DNA of 64,000 nt from Botryosphaeria dothidea. Lineage: Eukaryota; Ascomycota; Dothideomycetes; Botryosphaeriales; Botryosphaeriaceae. The position numbers and the translations under genes were made by a program. Numbering within the stretch: position 1 is the first letter of the stretch; the number at the start of each line of letters is the position of its first letter. Where the stretch lies: assembly GCA_011503125.2 (NCBI GenBank), contig WWBZ02000033.1, positions 4,278,001 through 4,342,000 on the forward strand. Direction: 5' to 3'. The notes under the pieces are model-generated. The model was given only the letters and a program-made list of their open reading frames with translations, was not told the origin of the DNA and made no database searches. Below are positions 54,939 to 64,000 of the stretch, one piece after another.

Positions 54939-57823
54939 TTAGGAATAGTTTCCAATCCTCGGCCCAAAATACTCCCCATCCGGCAACTTCAGCCTCGTGC
55001 ACGTCGTGCTCTCGCACCCGCTCTCCGCCGAATTTCCCCACCAGTCAATTTCATACCCATTGTATTCGACCGCGAAGAAGATGATGACGGCGGAAATGGC
55101 AATGGCGGTCGAGAACGCCGCCGAGATGACGTAGTTGTACTTCGACCAGAAGCTGAGGTACCGGCTACGGAGGTAGACCATGCTGTACCAACCGGGGATC
55201 ACCGCGGGCCAGATGTACCCGATGTTGTACTTGCAAAGCCGTCAGTAAAAGTCATTTGGGGGCGAGGAGAAGGGTGACTCACAGGAGACCAGATCGTGCC
55301 GCCGTTGAGCAGCGGGACCGGGTGCGCGCGTCGGAACCAGTGCGTCTTCGGCAGCCTCTTCTGTATGAGGAAGAAGATTATCGGGATCACGGCGCCGACT
55401 GGGAAGGCGCTGAGGAGGGTGGTGTACTGGCCGCCGGTGCCGAAGACTTTGCGGGCGCCCATGCTTCCGAACAGGACGGCGGCGGAGAAGTACGTGTTGA
55501 CACCGGGGCAGGTGAACCTGCTTTTCTGGCCCCTATTTGAACAAATGAGTCAATCGCGGGAAATCAGACTCTGGATGCGTGGTGCAACTCACGATTCGCA
55601 GATATCAAGAATGTTGTGGATCTGGAAGTTCATCACCCCGGTACACACAAACGCGGACACGAAGGTGGCAACAGCCTGAGCCCAGAATGTTGTCCGCGGC
55701 GGGATCTTGACGTAGTGCGCCAGCTTCATGTCGTTGCTAAAGGCCAGTGCGTGCGCAGTGGTGACGTATCCGTAACACTTAAAAAAGTTCATAGAGAGAG
55801 CGTTCCCGGGCAACCAGGCTCCGCCAATGAACTCTGCAAGGTAATTGTACTCAACCTGGAGCCCGGTTGAGGCGTAGATGATGCCCGTAGGAATGACGAA
55901 GACGAGGGCGAGGCCGATGCCAAAGAACACCACACCAACAGTTGTCTGGAAAGTCAGCTATGCGTTTCTTGTGATGGTGTGAGATGCTTACGTAGGTCGG
56001 CCAGCCTGCCACAGCGGCGACACCGAGTGCAACGGCAAAGACGTTCAGGATGAAATACCACCATTCGGGAACTATACAGCAATCAGACCTGAGACCTTAG
56101 GTGAGAAAGGGGAGTTTACCTTCGCGATAAACGGACATGAGCCGGGTGTGGACGTCCTTGAATTCATCTGACGGGTTCTTGTATCCGCGGAAAAGACTCC
56201 GGAAACCATTTACGAAATCCCGTCGGTGGTACAGCACACAATATGATATGGTGGCTGTGTAGACTGCAAAGGAAAACCAATACATGGTGAGCGACGACGC
56301 AGCAAGATAAACCTGGGAATACGCTTGGTATTTCTCCTCGTCCAGCCATCCACGATCATCCAACACGGCGGAGACGTTGAACGATTTTCCGTAATGGTTA
56401 AACATGGAGTTTGTGTTGATTGGAAGATAACCAGTGTGATAAGCATTGGTCCAGTACATCCCGATGATTGTAATACCTCCGAGGAAGCAACCGATAAAGG
56501 TGTTGATCGTTACGGTGAACGGGATGACAAGCGGGTCAATGCTGTGTGTCGCGATATTCCAGTCGAAAGTTGGCAGAGGATTGAACCCGAGGCCCTTCTT
56601 TAGCCCGGTGATAGCGGTCAGGTTGAAGTTGTCCGGAGCAATCCATGCTAACCAGTTGAACAGGCTGAGGGCTGCAAAGATATAATCGGGGAACCAGAAC
56701 CAGACAAACATAGCAGCGAATCCGTACATAAACAGCCTGAACCGAGATATGCTAAAGAGCCTCTTAAAAGGACCGGGCACAGCGTAATTTCCCTCTAAAT
56801 ACACCATCAGAATACGGTCATGCAGGCGGTGCTAAGATCTTACCATCGTGTAGTGATGTATTAAGGGCAATGGTGACCATCGTCTTGGGCCAGAGACAGA
56901 AAGACGGATAAACCAAGAATTTCCTGAGAAGTCCGGCAAGACCATATCCTGTCCATCATTTAGTCAGCTAAAAGTCAACCACTGTTGGTATAATCTACGC
57001 ACCCATGAAGTCCGTGGACAAAGCCAATAAGATTTGGTAGCCGAAGGATGCAGCGTATTTCTGGCCAAAATAACGGTCAAGGTATTGCGTAAAGACTGTT
57101 CTGTGTCAGTTTCTAGAATGCGAGATTAAGTTAGGGCCTTGAACGTACTGATATATCTTGAGCTTGGCAGCGTCTTGCCCACGCTGGCCATGATCGATAT
57201 GAGCATGTGCTCCTTCTTGTTGAATGGCCCAGGGTTGATGCTATGTCTAACACCGAGCAAAGTGAAACCGACGTCAGGCAGGTATCTCGCAGCTGCTTTG
57301 CCGATTGGGAAGCTAAGCAATTGCACAACTGGAGCCTCCAGGAAAATCGTAGGTTGTCGAACACTGAACAGCTGGTTGACAAATGCTAGCAAGATCACAA
57401 ACCCGATACCGATCATCCATGCACGGATGGTGGAACAGGGCAGTTTGGGGTCGTCATGGTTGTCGACAACTGCTCGAACCTCGGCATAAGGGCTGTTCGT
57501 GGTGAGCAACGAGACTTCGAGCTTGGTCTCCTCAATAATTTTGCTGTGTTTCTCTGGTTGCTCGGCAATGGAACCATCTTCAAGGAACTCCTGCAAGCGC
57601 CCGAGCGCAGCCGTGGGGAAGTTTGGATCATGTTGGTGAGTCTTGAAAAGCTGCGCAGCGATCTGTCTGGAGTCAGATCGTAGTTGTCCAAAACATCGAA
57701 GCTGTCAATACCAACCTCCCTCGTGTGCTCAAGACTCAAGGTCTTGGCATATTCTTGAGCAGCAAGCACCTCTTCAACTGTAGCATTGAGCTGTCTGTGA
57801 TGATTGATCAGAATTGCGACCAT
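54939..57823 (-). CDS. oligopeptide transporter, OPT family
   Basis: Nine exons (57823-57716, 57662-57149, 57095-57003, 56948-56844, 56794-56120, 56071-55992, 55945-55593, 55532-55283, 55229-54939) give 822 residues. All introns are 46-60 bp and every junction keeps frame. The N-terminal cytosolic segment contains the family's KTHQHDPNFP and SPYAEVRAVVDNHDDP motifs. TM1 starts at TIRAWMIGIGFVILL, and NPGPFNKKEH is the OPT signature NPG. About 14-16 hydrophobic helices follow. Conserved blocks include FQIHNILDICES and HWFRRAHPVPLLNGG. The protein imports small peptides, or glutathione-like substrates, with protons at the plasma membrane. Intron 1 has a weak GTTGGT donor. An upstream frame (58019-57774) might add residues by splicing but was not adopted. 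Confidence 0.92.
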
Positions 57824-58724
57824 GGCCGAAGGATAGGTGTTTGACGAACTTTGCGGCGTGCTCTACAGTCGCTTGATGGCTATCGACATCACCATCATTT
57901 CCCTGACTCCTGGTTAGCAGCTGCCGAGTAACGTGAAGCCAAGGCAGTATCACCTTGCCCACATTGCCCACCGATACCAAGATGTCCTGGTCCTTATCGG
58001 ATGAGTAGGCCATGTCCACTACTGCGGTCGGTGTCGGGCGGAAAAGAAGGGACAGAGTAGCAAAAACAGAGCCACCAGGTCCAATCCGCTCATATATCGA
58101 TCGAGCGTTACGCGTCCCTGCCTCGGAGTATTATGTCAAAAGAAATATCTGCCGTTGAATGGACGGCGAAAGCTAGCCAAATCGCGAGATGTCCGGAAGT
58201 TGCCACTCATGATTATGGCCGTGCTCCGGTCGAGGCCGGGCCTGAAGTTCGAAAGCCAGAGACCAGGGTACCCCATTTTCGGGCGTAAGAACCAAAAAGC
58301 TAAAGCTTGCATTGTCTTTGTATTGGGACGGACGCACGTCACCCTACCAGAGGCGAAAGTGGGGAATGCCAAGTCGTGAAAAAGGAGCACAACATTTTCC
58401 GCAACTCTGACACCTTCGGATCAGGCACCGCAATATACGAGAAAATGGTGAATGCGATTCGCCGCGGCAAAACTCCATCGACGCGCGAAATGAAATCCTT
58501 CTTCTCGCTTGACCAGTGCCACATCATGCGGCGGGAGCAAAGGTTGCAGCGCGCTTGCGATAAGCCGGCAAACCGGCATGTATTTACCTTTCGAGCCTCT
58601 ACGCCGCTTATTACATTATAGCACCAGGAAAAGTTTAACGAATAAACGAAAGGATTCTTTATGGCACCTAGTGGTTTCCAGATTAGACCTGCGGCTCAAC
58701 TCCCTTACTCCATGAGGCAATTTT
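57824..58724. other. intergenic between OPT and NLR genes
   Basis: This contains the OPT promoter and the 3' flank of the NLR gene. Only shadow-quality short frames are present. Confidence 0.4.
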
Positions 58725-61550
58725 TCAACGATACGGAGAATGTTTTGCAACAATTCGGTCGAGAAAGGTCCAGGTAGCGAACTCGAACGGTTCCATGCTC
58801 CTCCTCTTTGAACGAATCCTTCTCGGACTCCTGCTGGCTCTTCTTTCCGGCGGCTCTACGTCTTCACTGTGCGCTCGTCTTCCAGGGGCTCTGTGGGGCT
58901 TGTCTCGCCAACTTCTTGTGGAGTATTCTTCAGAGTCGCCGCTATGGCTACGTAGATCATCCGGCGGATCATAACAGTCGTAATTCGAGAATACAATCTG
59001 AGGTGCATCGAAATGATTTCCCCAGTCAGGATAGGCAGTAGGCATGTGCTCAGAGTCTGCGTACTGACTCACACGCTCATGAGCGTTGTAGTAGGGCGCT
59101 GCTACATTGCTCAACAAGCATGGATACTGTCGATCTCGTGGAAGAACTGCCTCGGGCGGCTCGGAGTAAACGCTCTGCGGCCGAGAGAAGATTGGCATCT
59201 GGCGATCTTGAGCCCATGCTCGGATTACGGGATGGATGGTGACTTGGTCGTTGCGGACTGAAACGAGTGCGAGAGAAGACAGCAGGTCCAATGCTTCGTG
59301 AAAGGTGGCTGAGCTTTTCCTATCCGGGTATGCATCCAAGCATCCGGAGGTGCCCAGGAACTGTCTCACCGCACGTTGTTTGCTCCGATACGGCTTGGTG
59401 CTCAGCCACTTGTTGTTCAGATAGTTTGTTGGAAGGGTATCCGAATGTTCGTGGGACATGAGGTGGATTAGACTCTGGGCGTCATCGCTAGACCTATTAC
59501 CGACAAGGAATGTGGTCGCCGATATTTCACACGCAGCATAGCAGCCCGTGTACTTGCTTTCTTGATTCGTTAGGGTTGCAGTCATCTCTTGAAGCTGTTC
59601 CTGATACTCAGAAAGGTACTGGCTAAAGGTACAGCCGTGTATGGCGATGTGCGCTGCTGCAAGCTGGAGAGAAAGGGCGTGGCGGTCCAAATGAGACGCG
59701 ATGTCAGCAGCACACCAGTGCTCTTCAGAGTTGTCTGCCACCATTCTGTTGGCCGTTTGGTGTAGAAAGGATACGGAATCCTTCAATCCCATAGGCTGGA
59801 GTTTGAGGTAGCCTGCCGTCTGGTATCTGATCGAGGAGTCGCTCGCGGAGATAAGGATTACTGATCCGTGAGAGCATGCAGGGAAGTATATCGAATAATC
59901 AAACTCTGGCTTGTCCGCATTGTCGAGTATGAGGAGCCACTTTCGTGTTCTTGAAAGTTCCCATAGCCCGTAGCCGTTGCCGTCTTCCGAAAGTTTAAGC
60001 TTGTCGGAGATGGTAGAGAAGCCATTCTGAGCTATTGTTGGATTGCTTACGTCCATCCAGAAGGTGTTCGTGAACCTTTGAAGATTAGCAACGTTTTTGT
60101 TTAATTTTGGATGCACTTACTCCCCTGCGAGGTTTTCAGAAACCTCACGGCACAGCGTCGTTTTGCCTTGTCCAGATATCCCGGTGACAACAAATCGTTT
60201 TTGGCCGACCCTGGGAGCGGTGAGTGCAGTTCTGATGGTTCGGAGCTCGCCAAGTCTTCCAACAAACTCTGTGTTCTCGTCTGTGAGACTCTCAGAGGGA
60301 ATATTTTGTTGTAATGCATGTCCTGTGAGCACTGGTATTAGTATTTGAGATGACTATAGAGTGGAAGGGTATGAGGTATACCGCTCATTCGATCCCTCAA
60401 GAGCTTTTGCGCGCCATCGCAGAATTCCTCAATGCAGTTTGCAACAAGCTTGTAGTTTCCGTCATCTGGACCGCGGAATTTGTTCATGAGGCTGTGTCTG
60501 ACATCCAGCGGGGTACTTTCGCCGAAGTCCAAGCATGCAGAAAATTGCTCAACTAACTTCATCGGACATTAGGTGAGTTCATAAGTGCTATGTTGGTGAC
60601 TTACAATTTCTGCTTTCCCCGCACCGGGCAGGTGCATTGCCTTGCCCAATGTTGTCGGGCGTTGCTCATAGAAACAATGAATGGGGAGGCGCACCCGCCA
60701 TGCAGCTTCGCAGAAACCCTTGAGAATAGCGTCTAGGTACCCGGATTTGCCGTCCAGATCATCAATGAGGGTATCCGAAGTTTGGTTTCCGAGAATCGAA
60801 TTCACGTAGGTTCGCCACTTCATTTTGCTGGCAGCTGCACATCCTCTCAAGGGGGATGCGAGGAACACAGCCCCAGCTGTTGCATTCAGAAGAGAGTTGT
60901 GAGGGTTGCCGATTTGGGCTGCAATCTTCAGAGCCTGAGGAGATTAGCTGAGCGAAGCTGATCAGTTGTACATGAGAACACACCTTGATGAGAAGAATGC
61001 CCCCGAAACATGAGGCGATGAATATAATCGGTCTCTTCGGAGAGTTATCCTATCACGCCTATCAGTTATGGCACTTGAGGACCGCTTAGACTGCATACCG
61101 GCTTTCTCAGGATTGATAGATGTTTAAGTAAGACACTTGCTTGTCCAAGGATTGTAGTCACAGGTGCGTTGTTATAATAATTTCCGTCCCACATGAAGGT
61201 AAATATCCGAGCTTCAGGGATCTTCGAAGGGAGCATGTCCGAATCGCTGAGCCAGTTGACATTTCGGGAGTTCTTGTCACCTTCCTTCGCATACGCCAGC
61301 CACGTCCTGGGGGAGTCCGTGTCAAGACCGTGAATGGCCACAATGCTGCGTAAAATGAGCTAGTGTCTTAAGGTTAGATTGGACAGGGAACGAACTCGAG
61401 GTTAGTTGCTTTGGAGGAATCTTTCGGATAGATCTCTTGAAGCCCGCAAGTGAAGTCGCCTTCGCTGGACTCCTAGAAAATTCAATGAGTATTACAAGAA
61501 AATCGTGGAGGAGGCAAAAGACCTACAGGGGCTGCTGTCGTTGCGGCCAT
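58725..61550 (-). CDS. fungal NLR: alpha/beta-hydrolase (SesB-like) plus NB-ARC, no C-terminal repeats
   Basis: Eight exons (61550-61527, 61472-61396, 61345-61099, 61049-60984, 60934-60605, 60556-60382, 60322-60121, 60075-58725) give 823 residues. Residues about 30-275 are a SERAC1/DUF676-like hydrolase beginning IVAIHGLDTDSPRTW, with FIASCFGGI where lipases have G-x-S-x-G, so Cys stands in the nucleophile position. NB-ARC follows: P-loop GISGQGKTT at 354-362, Walker B WLLILDNAD near 420, and the helical end IHPVIRAWAQD near 655. Fungal STAND proteins of this class normally continue with TPR repeats. Here residues 667-823 are a low-complexity Arg/Ser/Pro/Asp tail. SesB-like NLRs act in fungal non-self recognition and cell death by homology. 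The exon 6 acceptor (AAG) is the least certain junction. The gene is divergent from a DUF6601-like gene. Confidence 0.85.
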
Positions 61551-61936
61551 TCTGAAAATGATGGAAGAATGAATGGGGGCGGAGAGGCGCTTGATGCTAA
61601 CATCCTTATACGTCTCACCTTTTAATCCTACAGGAATTACGGGGCCTGGCTTTCCTCAAACCTTTCAGCCTTGTACAATCAGCCACGACACCCGTGGGGC
61701 AGTGCATGCGAGAGGGATGCGGGATATGCTTGTATGAGAAGGTGCATAAGGCCAGCTTGTACGGCATACGTCGTGGCACATCGCAAGGCTGACCGGTCAA
61801 ACGGATGCAGCAAGGCTGCCAGAAATTGACACAGCCTCGCTCTGCTTGAGAGCCATGGAAGGCTTGAAATGCTGCCTTGACCCTTTACTTTCGTCGCAGC
61901 ATTCATATCGCACGATCTAAGCCTCCTCAACAAAAC
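61551..61936. other. bidirectional promoter region NLR/DUF6601-like gene
   Basis: Start codons of the two genes are 386 bp apart and face away from each other, so they may share control elements. No TATA box or obvious palindrome was found. Confidence 0.45.
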
Positions 61937-63021
61937 ATGGGAGGCGTAGTGCTACACGACATCGAGCTGGAGACGAGACTGCGTGTGGAATGTGATGGAT
62001 GGCATGAAGCTCGGCTGTTATCCAATACCGGAACGGCAACACTACCAGGTCAGCCTCGTCAGAGCCTGAGCCACCCTAAGCTTCTGGGATATCTTCAAAA
62101 GGAGCATCTGGCCCCGGCTTTGGATAAAATGGCCCCGAAGCTGCGATTTGTAAGGTTCTTCTGCAAGTTGCATCCATTGCACTACCATTCTTTTTCTTAA
62201 CAATGAAATAGATCACGACGCCGAGAAGCGACCATATCTGGGCTCTCCATCATCAGGCAGCTCGAGGCCGCCAAATCATACTCACGGAGATGCCAAACTT
62301 GCACCTCGTTTGGCACTTTTCCCGAGTATTCATCAAACCCATCCCTCCGTACATGTTTTCGAGAGCATTCTGGACGTATGTGCATCAGCATAGTACCGAC
62401 GAAAAAGACCTCTCTGGCGCATGTGCCGGCTTCATGCGCTCGTACTCGCACCTTATTCGCTACCAGTCTGATTTCGAGAAGGCTGTCACCGAACACCTGA
62501 TACCTTCGGAAGACAATAACGGAGAGAAAATCACCTTTGAGAGATGCGCCAGGTTCATTGCACCTTTTGCTGAGCTTGAAGACAACCAGGTCAGCCCCCG
62601 ATATCACTATGGAGAACTCCGACTTACTCGCTTAAATGTCTGCGCCCGCTTCCTACTTGGGAAACTGACGTACTTTCACATCAACGCACAATGGGCTTCC
62701 TACCTGAAAAGGTATCTCACACCGATGATTACGACCTTCGCTATCCTTTCAGTCGTTCTCAATGCCATGCAAGTCGCTCTGGCTGCGCAAGACTTGCAGA
62801 GGATGCCGCAGGCCTTGAAGACTCTCACCACCGCGTCGTGGCATTTTTCGGTGGCTGTCATAATCTTGGCAGCATTCGGGATCCTTTTCATCCTCTCGGG
62901 GGCCATGTTCATATTTATTCATGAACAGCCGTTTGCTATAAAGGTCTTGAAGGAAAAGAGACAGAAGAATGCGGGGAAGCGGCTGTCGCCTCCTAGTTCT
63001 GGTGTGGTCAGTCCGGCGTAG
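61937..63021 (+). CDS. DUF6601-like fungal membrane protein
   Basis: Exons 61937-62149 and 62212-63021 (62-bp intron, GTAAGG donor) encode 340 residues. An in-frame Met at 61877 would add 20. The centre, with MPNLHLVWHFSRVFIKPIPPYMFS and later RYHYGELRLTRLN, resembles the fungal DUF6601 family of unknown function. Two C-terminal hydrophobic helices (about 245-268 and 285-312) anchor it in a membrane; the end is basic and cytosolic-looking. The family is common in plant-associated ascomycetes and no biochemical role is known to me. Its head-to-head pairing with an NLR makes a functional link possible but unproven. Confidence 0.8.
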
Positions 63022-63554
63022 GTTCAGGGGGGAACAACATCCTTTGAGCACAAAAATAGGAAACAGGGGCTATTTTACCTATGTGGTTTTGTTATTGTTT
63101 TCATGACGACAGCTGAAAATGATTGGATGATGGTAATTCGATGGGGCGGGGAAAAAGTGGAGGGGAAGGGCAGGGTCAAGCGACGCAAGGACTTTCCATT
63201 CCAAAAGTTTTGTAGCATGTACGGGAGAGTTGAAGCATTCGTGTGGATGCAAGTGCATTAGAGAAATAAAGTATACCTACGTCCGGATGAATGCTTCCAC
63301 TCCCCACGTTATGATAGTTCGGTATTACCCTCGTCCTCTACGGGGTGCCATTAAGTCGTTGCCGCCAGGTCATCCACGAGTCAGGGGTGAAGCACGTCAC
63401 CTACCCGAATGAGGTGTAGCTTATCTGTTGTCATATCCCACTTTCATCATCGCATCATTGAACCTCGACTTGACGTTTCAAAGAACCTCGACTCTTTATT
63501 TTCCGGCCTCGTCCGATCCATCCCATCTCCATCTTAACCACCGGGGCAGTGAAG
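63022..63554. other. intergenic, nothing recognised
   Basis: This lies between the DUF6601-like gene and the amidohydrolase start. It contains AT-rich 3' flank and a CT-rich leader near 63440-63540. Confidence 0.4.
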
Positions 63555-64000
63555 ATGGAGAAGGACGGGCTCCCCTCTTACAGCGCAGTGGCTAGTCAAG
63601 GCACGCCGCAGCCTCGTCGGCGCTTCCGGAAATCACGCATCCTCAAGGCCATCATTGTTGCGTGCCTGGTTTATCTGACATATGCGCAATGGACCCAGCT
63701 TCGCATCAGCAGGCATCAAAAGCATGGGAAATCTACGACTCTGTCACTGGAACGACTGGAATCAGATCTGGCTACATGCGCGAAGCTGCAGCATAAGCCC
63801 CAGGATCCCAGCGGCCCTCGTGACCGCAACGCCCGCTACATCGACGGCCACAAGCCCACTCTGATCAAGAATGCCACCGTATGGATTGGCGAGCCTGTTT
63901 CCGGAACCTCAGAGGAAGATGCTCGCGCCGGTAAAGGCTATGCTTGGGTTCAATCAGACGTGCTTCTTGAGTATGGCCTCATCAAGGCCGTCGGTGTGAA
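63555..64000 (+). CDS. amidohydrolase-family protein, 5' part (truncated by window edge)
   Basis: An open frame from ATG 63555 runs to the window end without a stop (148 complete codons). A basic N-terminus is followed by a hydrophobic helix at about 33-47 (ILKAIIVACLVYLTYA), so the protein is membrane-anchored or has a signal anchor. From about residue 105 the sequence LIKNATVWIGEPVSG and GYAWVQSDVLLEYGLIKAVG is the N-terminal beta-sandwich start of fungal amidohydrolases (imidazolonepropionase-like). The metal-binding HxH motif would lie beyond the edge. Substrate unknown. Confidence 0.75.
   Translation, partial: MEKDGLPSYSAVASQGTPQPRRRFRKSRILKAIIVACLVYLTYAQWTQLRISRHQKHGKSTTLSLERLESDLATCAKLQHKPQDPSGPRDRNARYIDGHKPTLIKNATVWIGEPVSGTSEEDARAGKGYAWVQSDVLLEYGLIKAVGV

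Noticed and set aside
1..64000. CRISPR arrays, prophage or bacterial operons
   Set aside because: The sequence is eukaryotic with spliced genes; no spaced direct repeats of CRISPR type were seen.

Overview
This window comes from a filamentous ascomycete (Pezizomycotina). The evidence is short GT-AG introns of about 45-65 bp with CTNAC-like branch sites, GC-rich coding sequence, and typical fungal families: GH72/GAS1, PL3 pectate lyase, Zn2Cys6 regulator, PDR transporter, Dap1, TMA7, a DUF6601-like protein and a fungal NLR. Secreted pectate lyase, endoglucanase-V-like protein and a berberine-bridge-like oxidase suggest a plant-associated Dothideomycete. Species placement is inference.

Left part (1-32 kb), accessory-like and loosely spaced. 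It opens with a complete pogo/Fot1-type DNA transposon (228-2091) with perfect terminal inverted repeats and a TA duplication. Its transposase frame carries six stops, each explainable by CpA-to-TpA change, the signature of repeat-induced point mutation. A four-exon cytochrome P450 and a foldback MITE-like element follow. Next are a carotenoid-oxygenase gene with one in-frame stop, a CrpA/Pca1-type heavy-metal P1B-ATPase with an extended Cys-Cys repeat tail, and a GPI-anchored beta-1,3-glucanosyltransferase. A Zn2Cys6 regulator lies upstream of a PDR-type ABC transporter whose first nucleotide-binding domain lacks its Walker A half. A secreted FAD oxidase and a 4.4 kb gene-free stretch complete this part.

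Middle (32-52 kb), mostly compact housekeeping. It contains pectate lyase, a decayed sulfotransferase-like gene, acyltransferase-3, an HSL-type hydrolase and Dap1/MAPR. Then come a conserved unknown, TMA7, NDC80, seipin, an RS/His/Gly-run protein, an endoglucanase-V-like secreted protein and an F-box protein.

Right part (53-64 kb), accessory again. A small multi-exon gene encodes a Cys repeat with strict three-residue periodicity. It is followed by a nine-exon oligopeptide (OPT) transporter. An eight-exon fungal NLR carries an alpha/beta-hydrolase domain and NB-ARC, but ends in a disordered Arg/Ser-rich tail instead of TPR, ankyrin or WD repeats. It is divergent from a DUF6601-like membrane protein. 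The 5' part of an amidohydrolase runs off the right edge. The strongest candidates for undescribed biology are the period-3 cysteine protein and the repeat-less hydrolase-NLR. All gene models were built by hand from reading frame, splice motifs and family memory; no database search was run.
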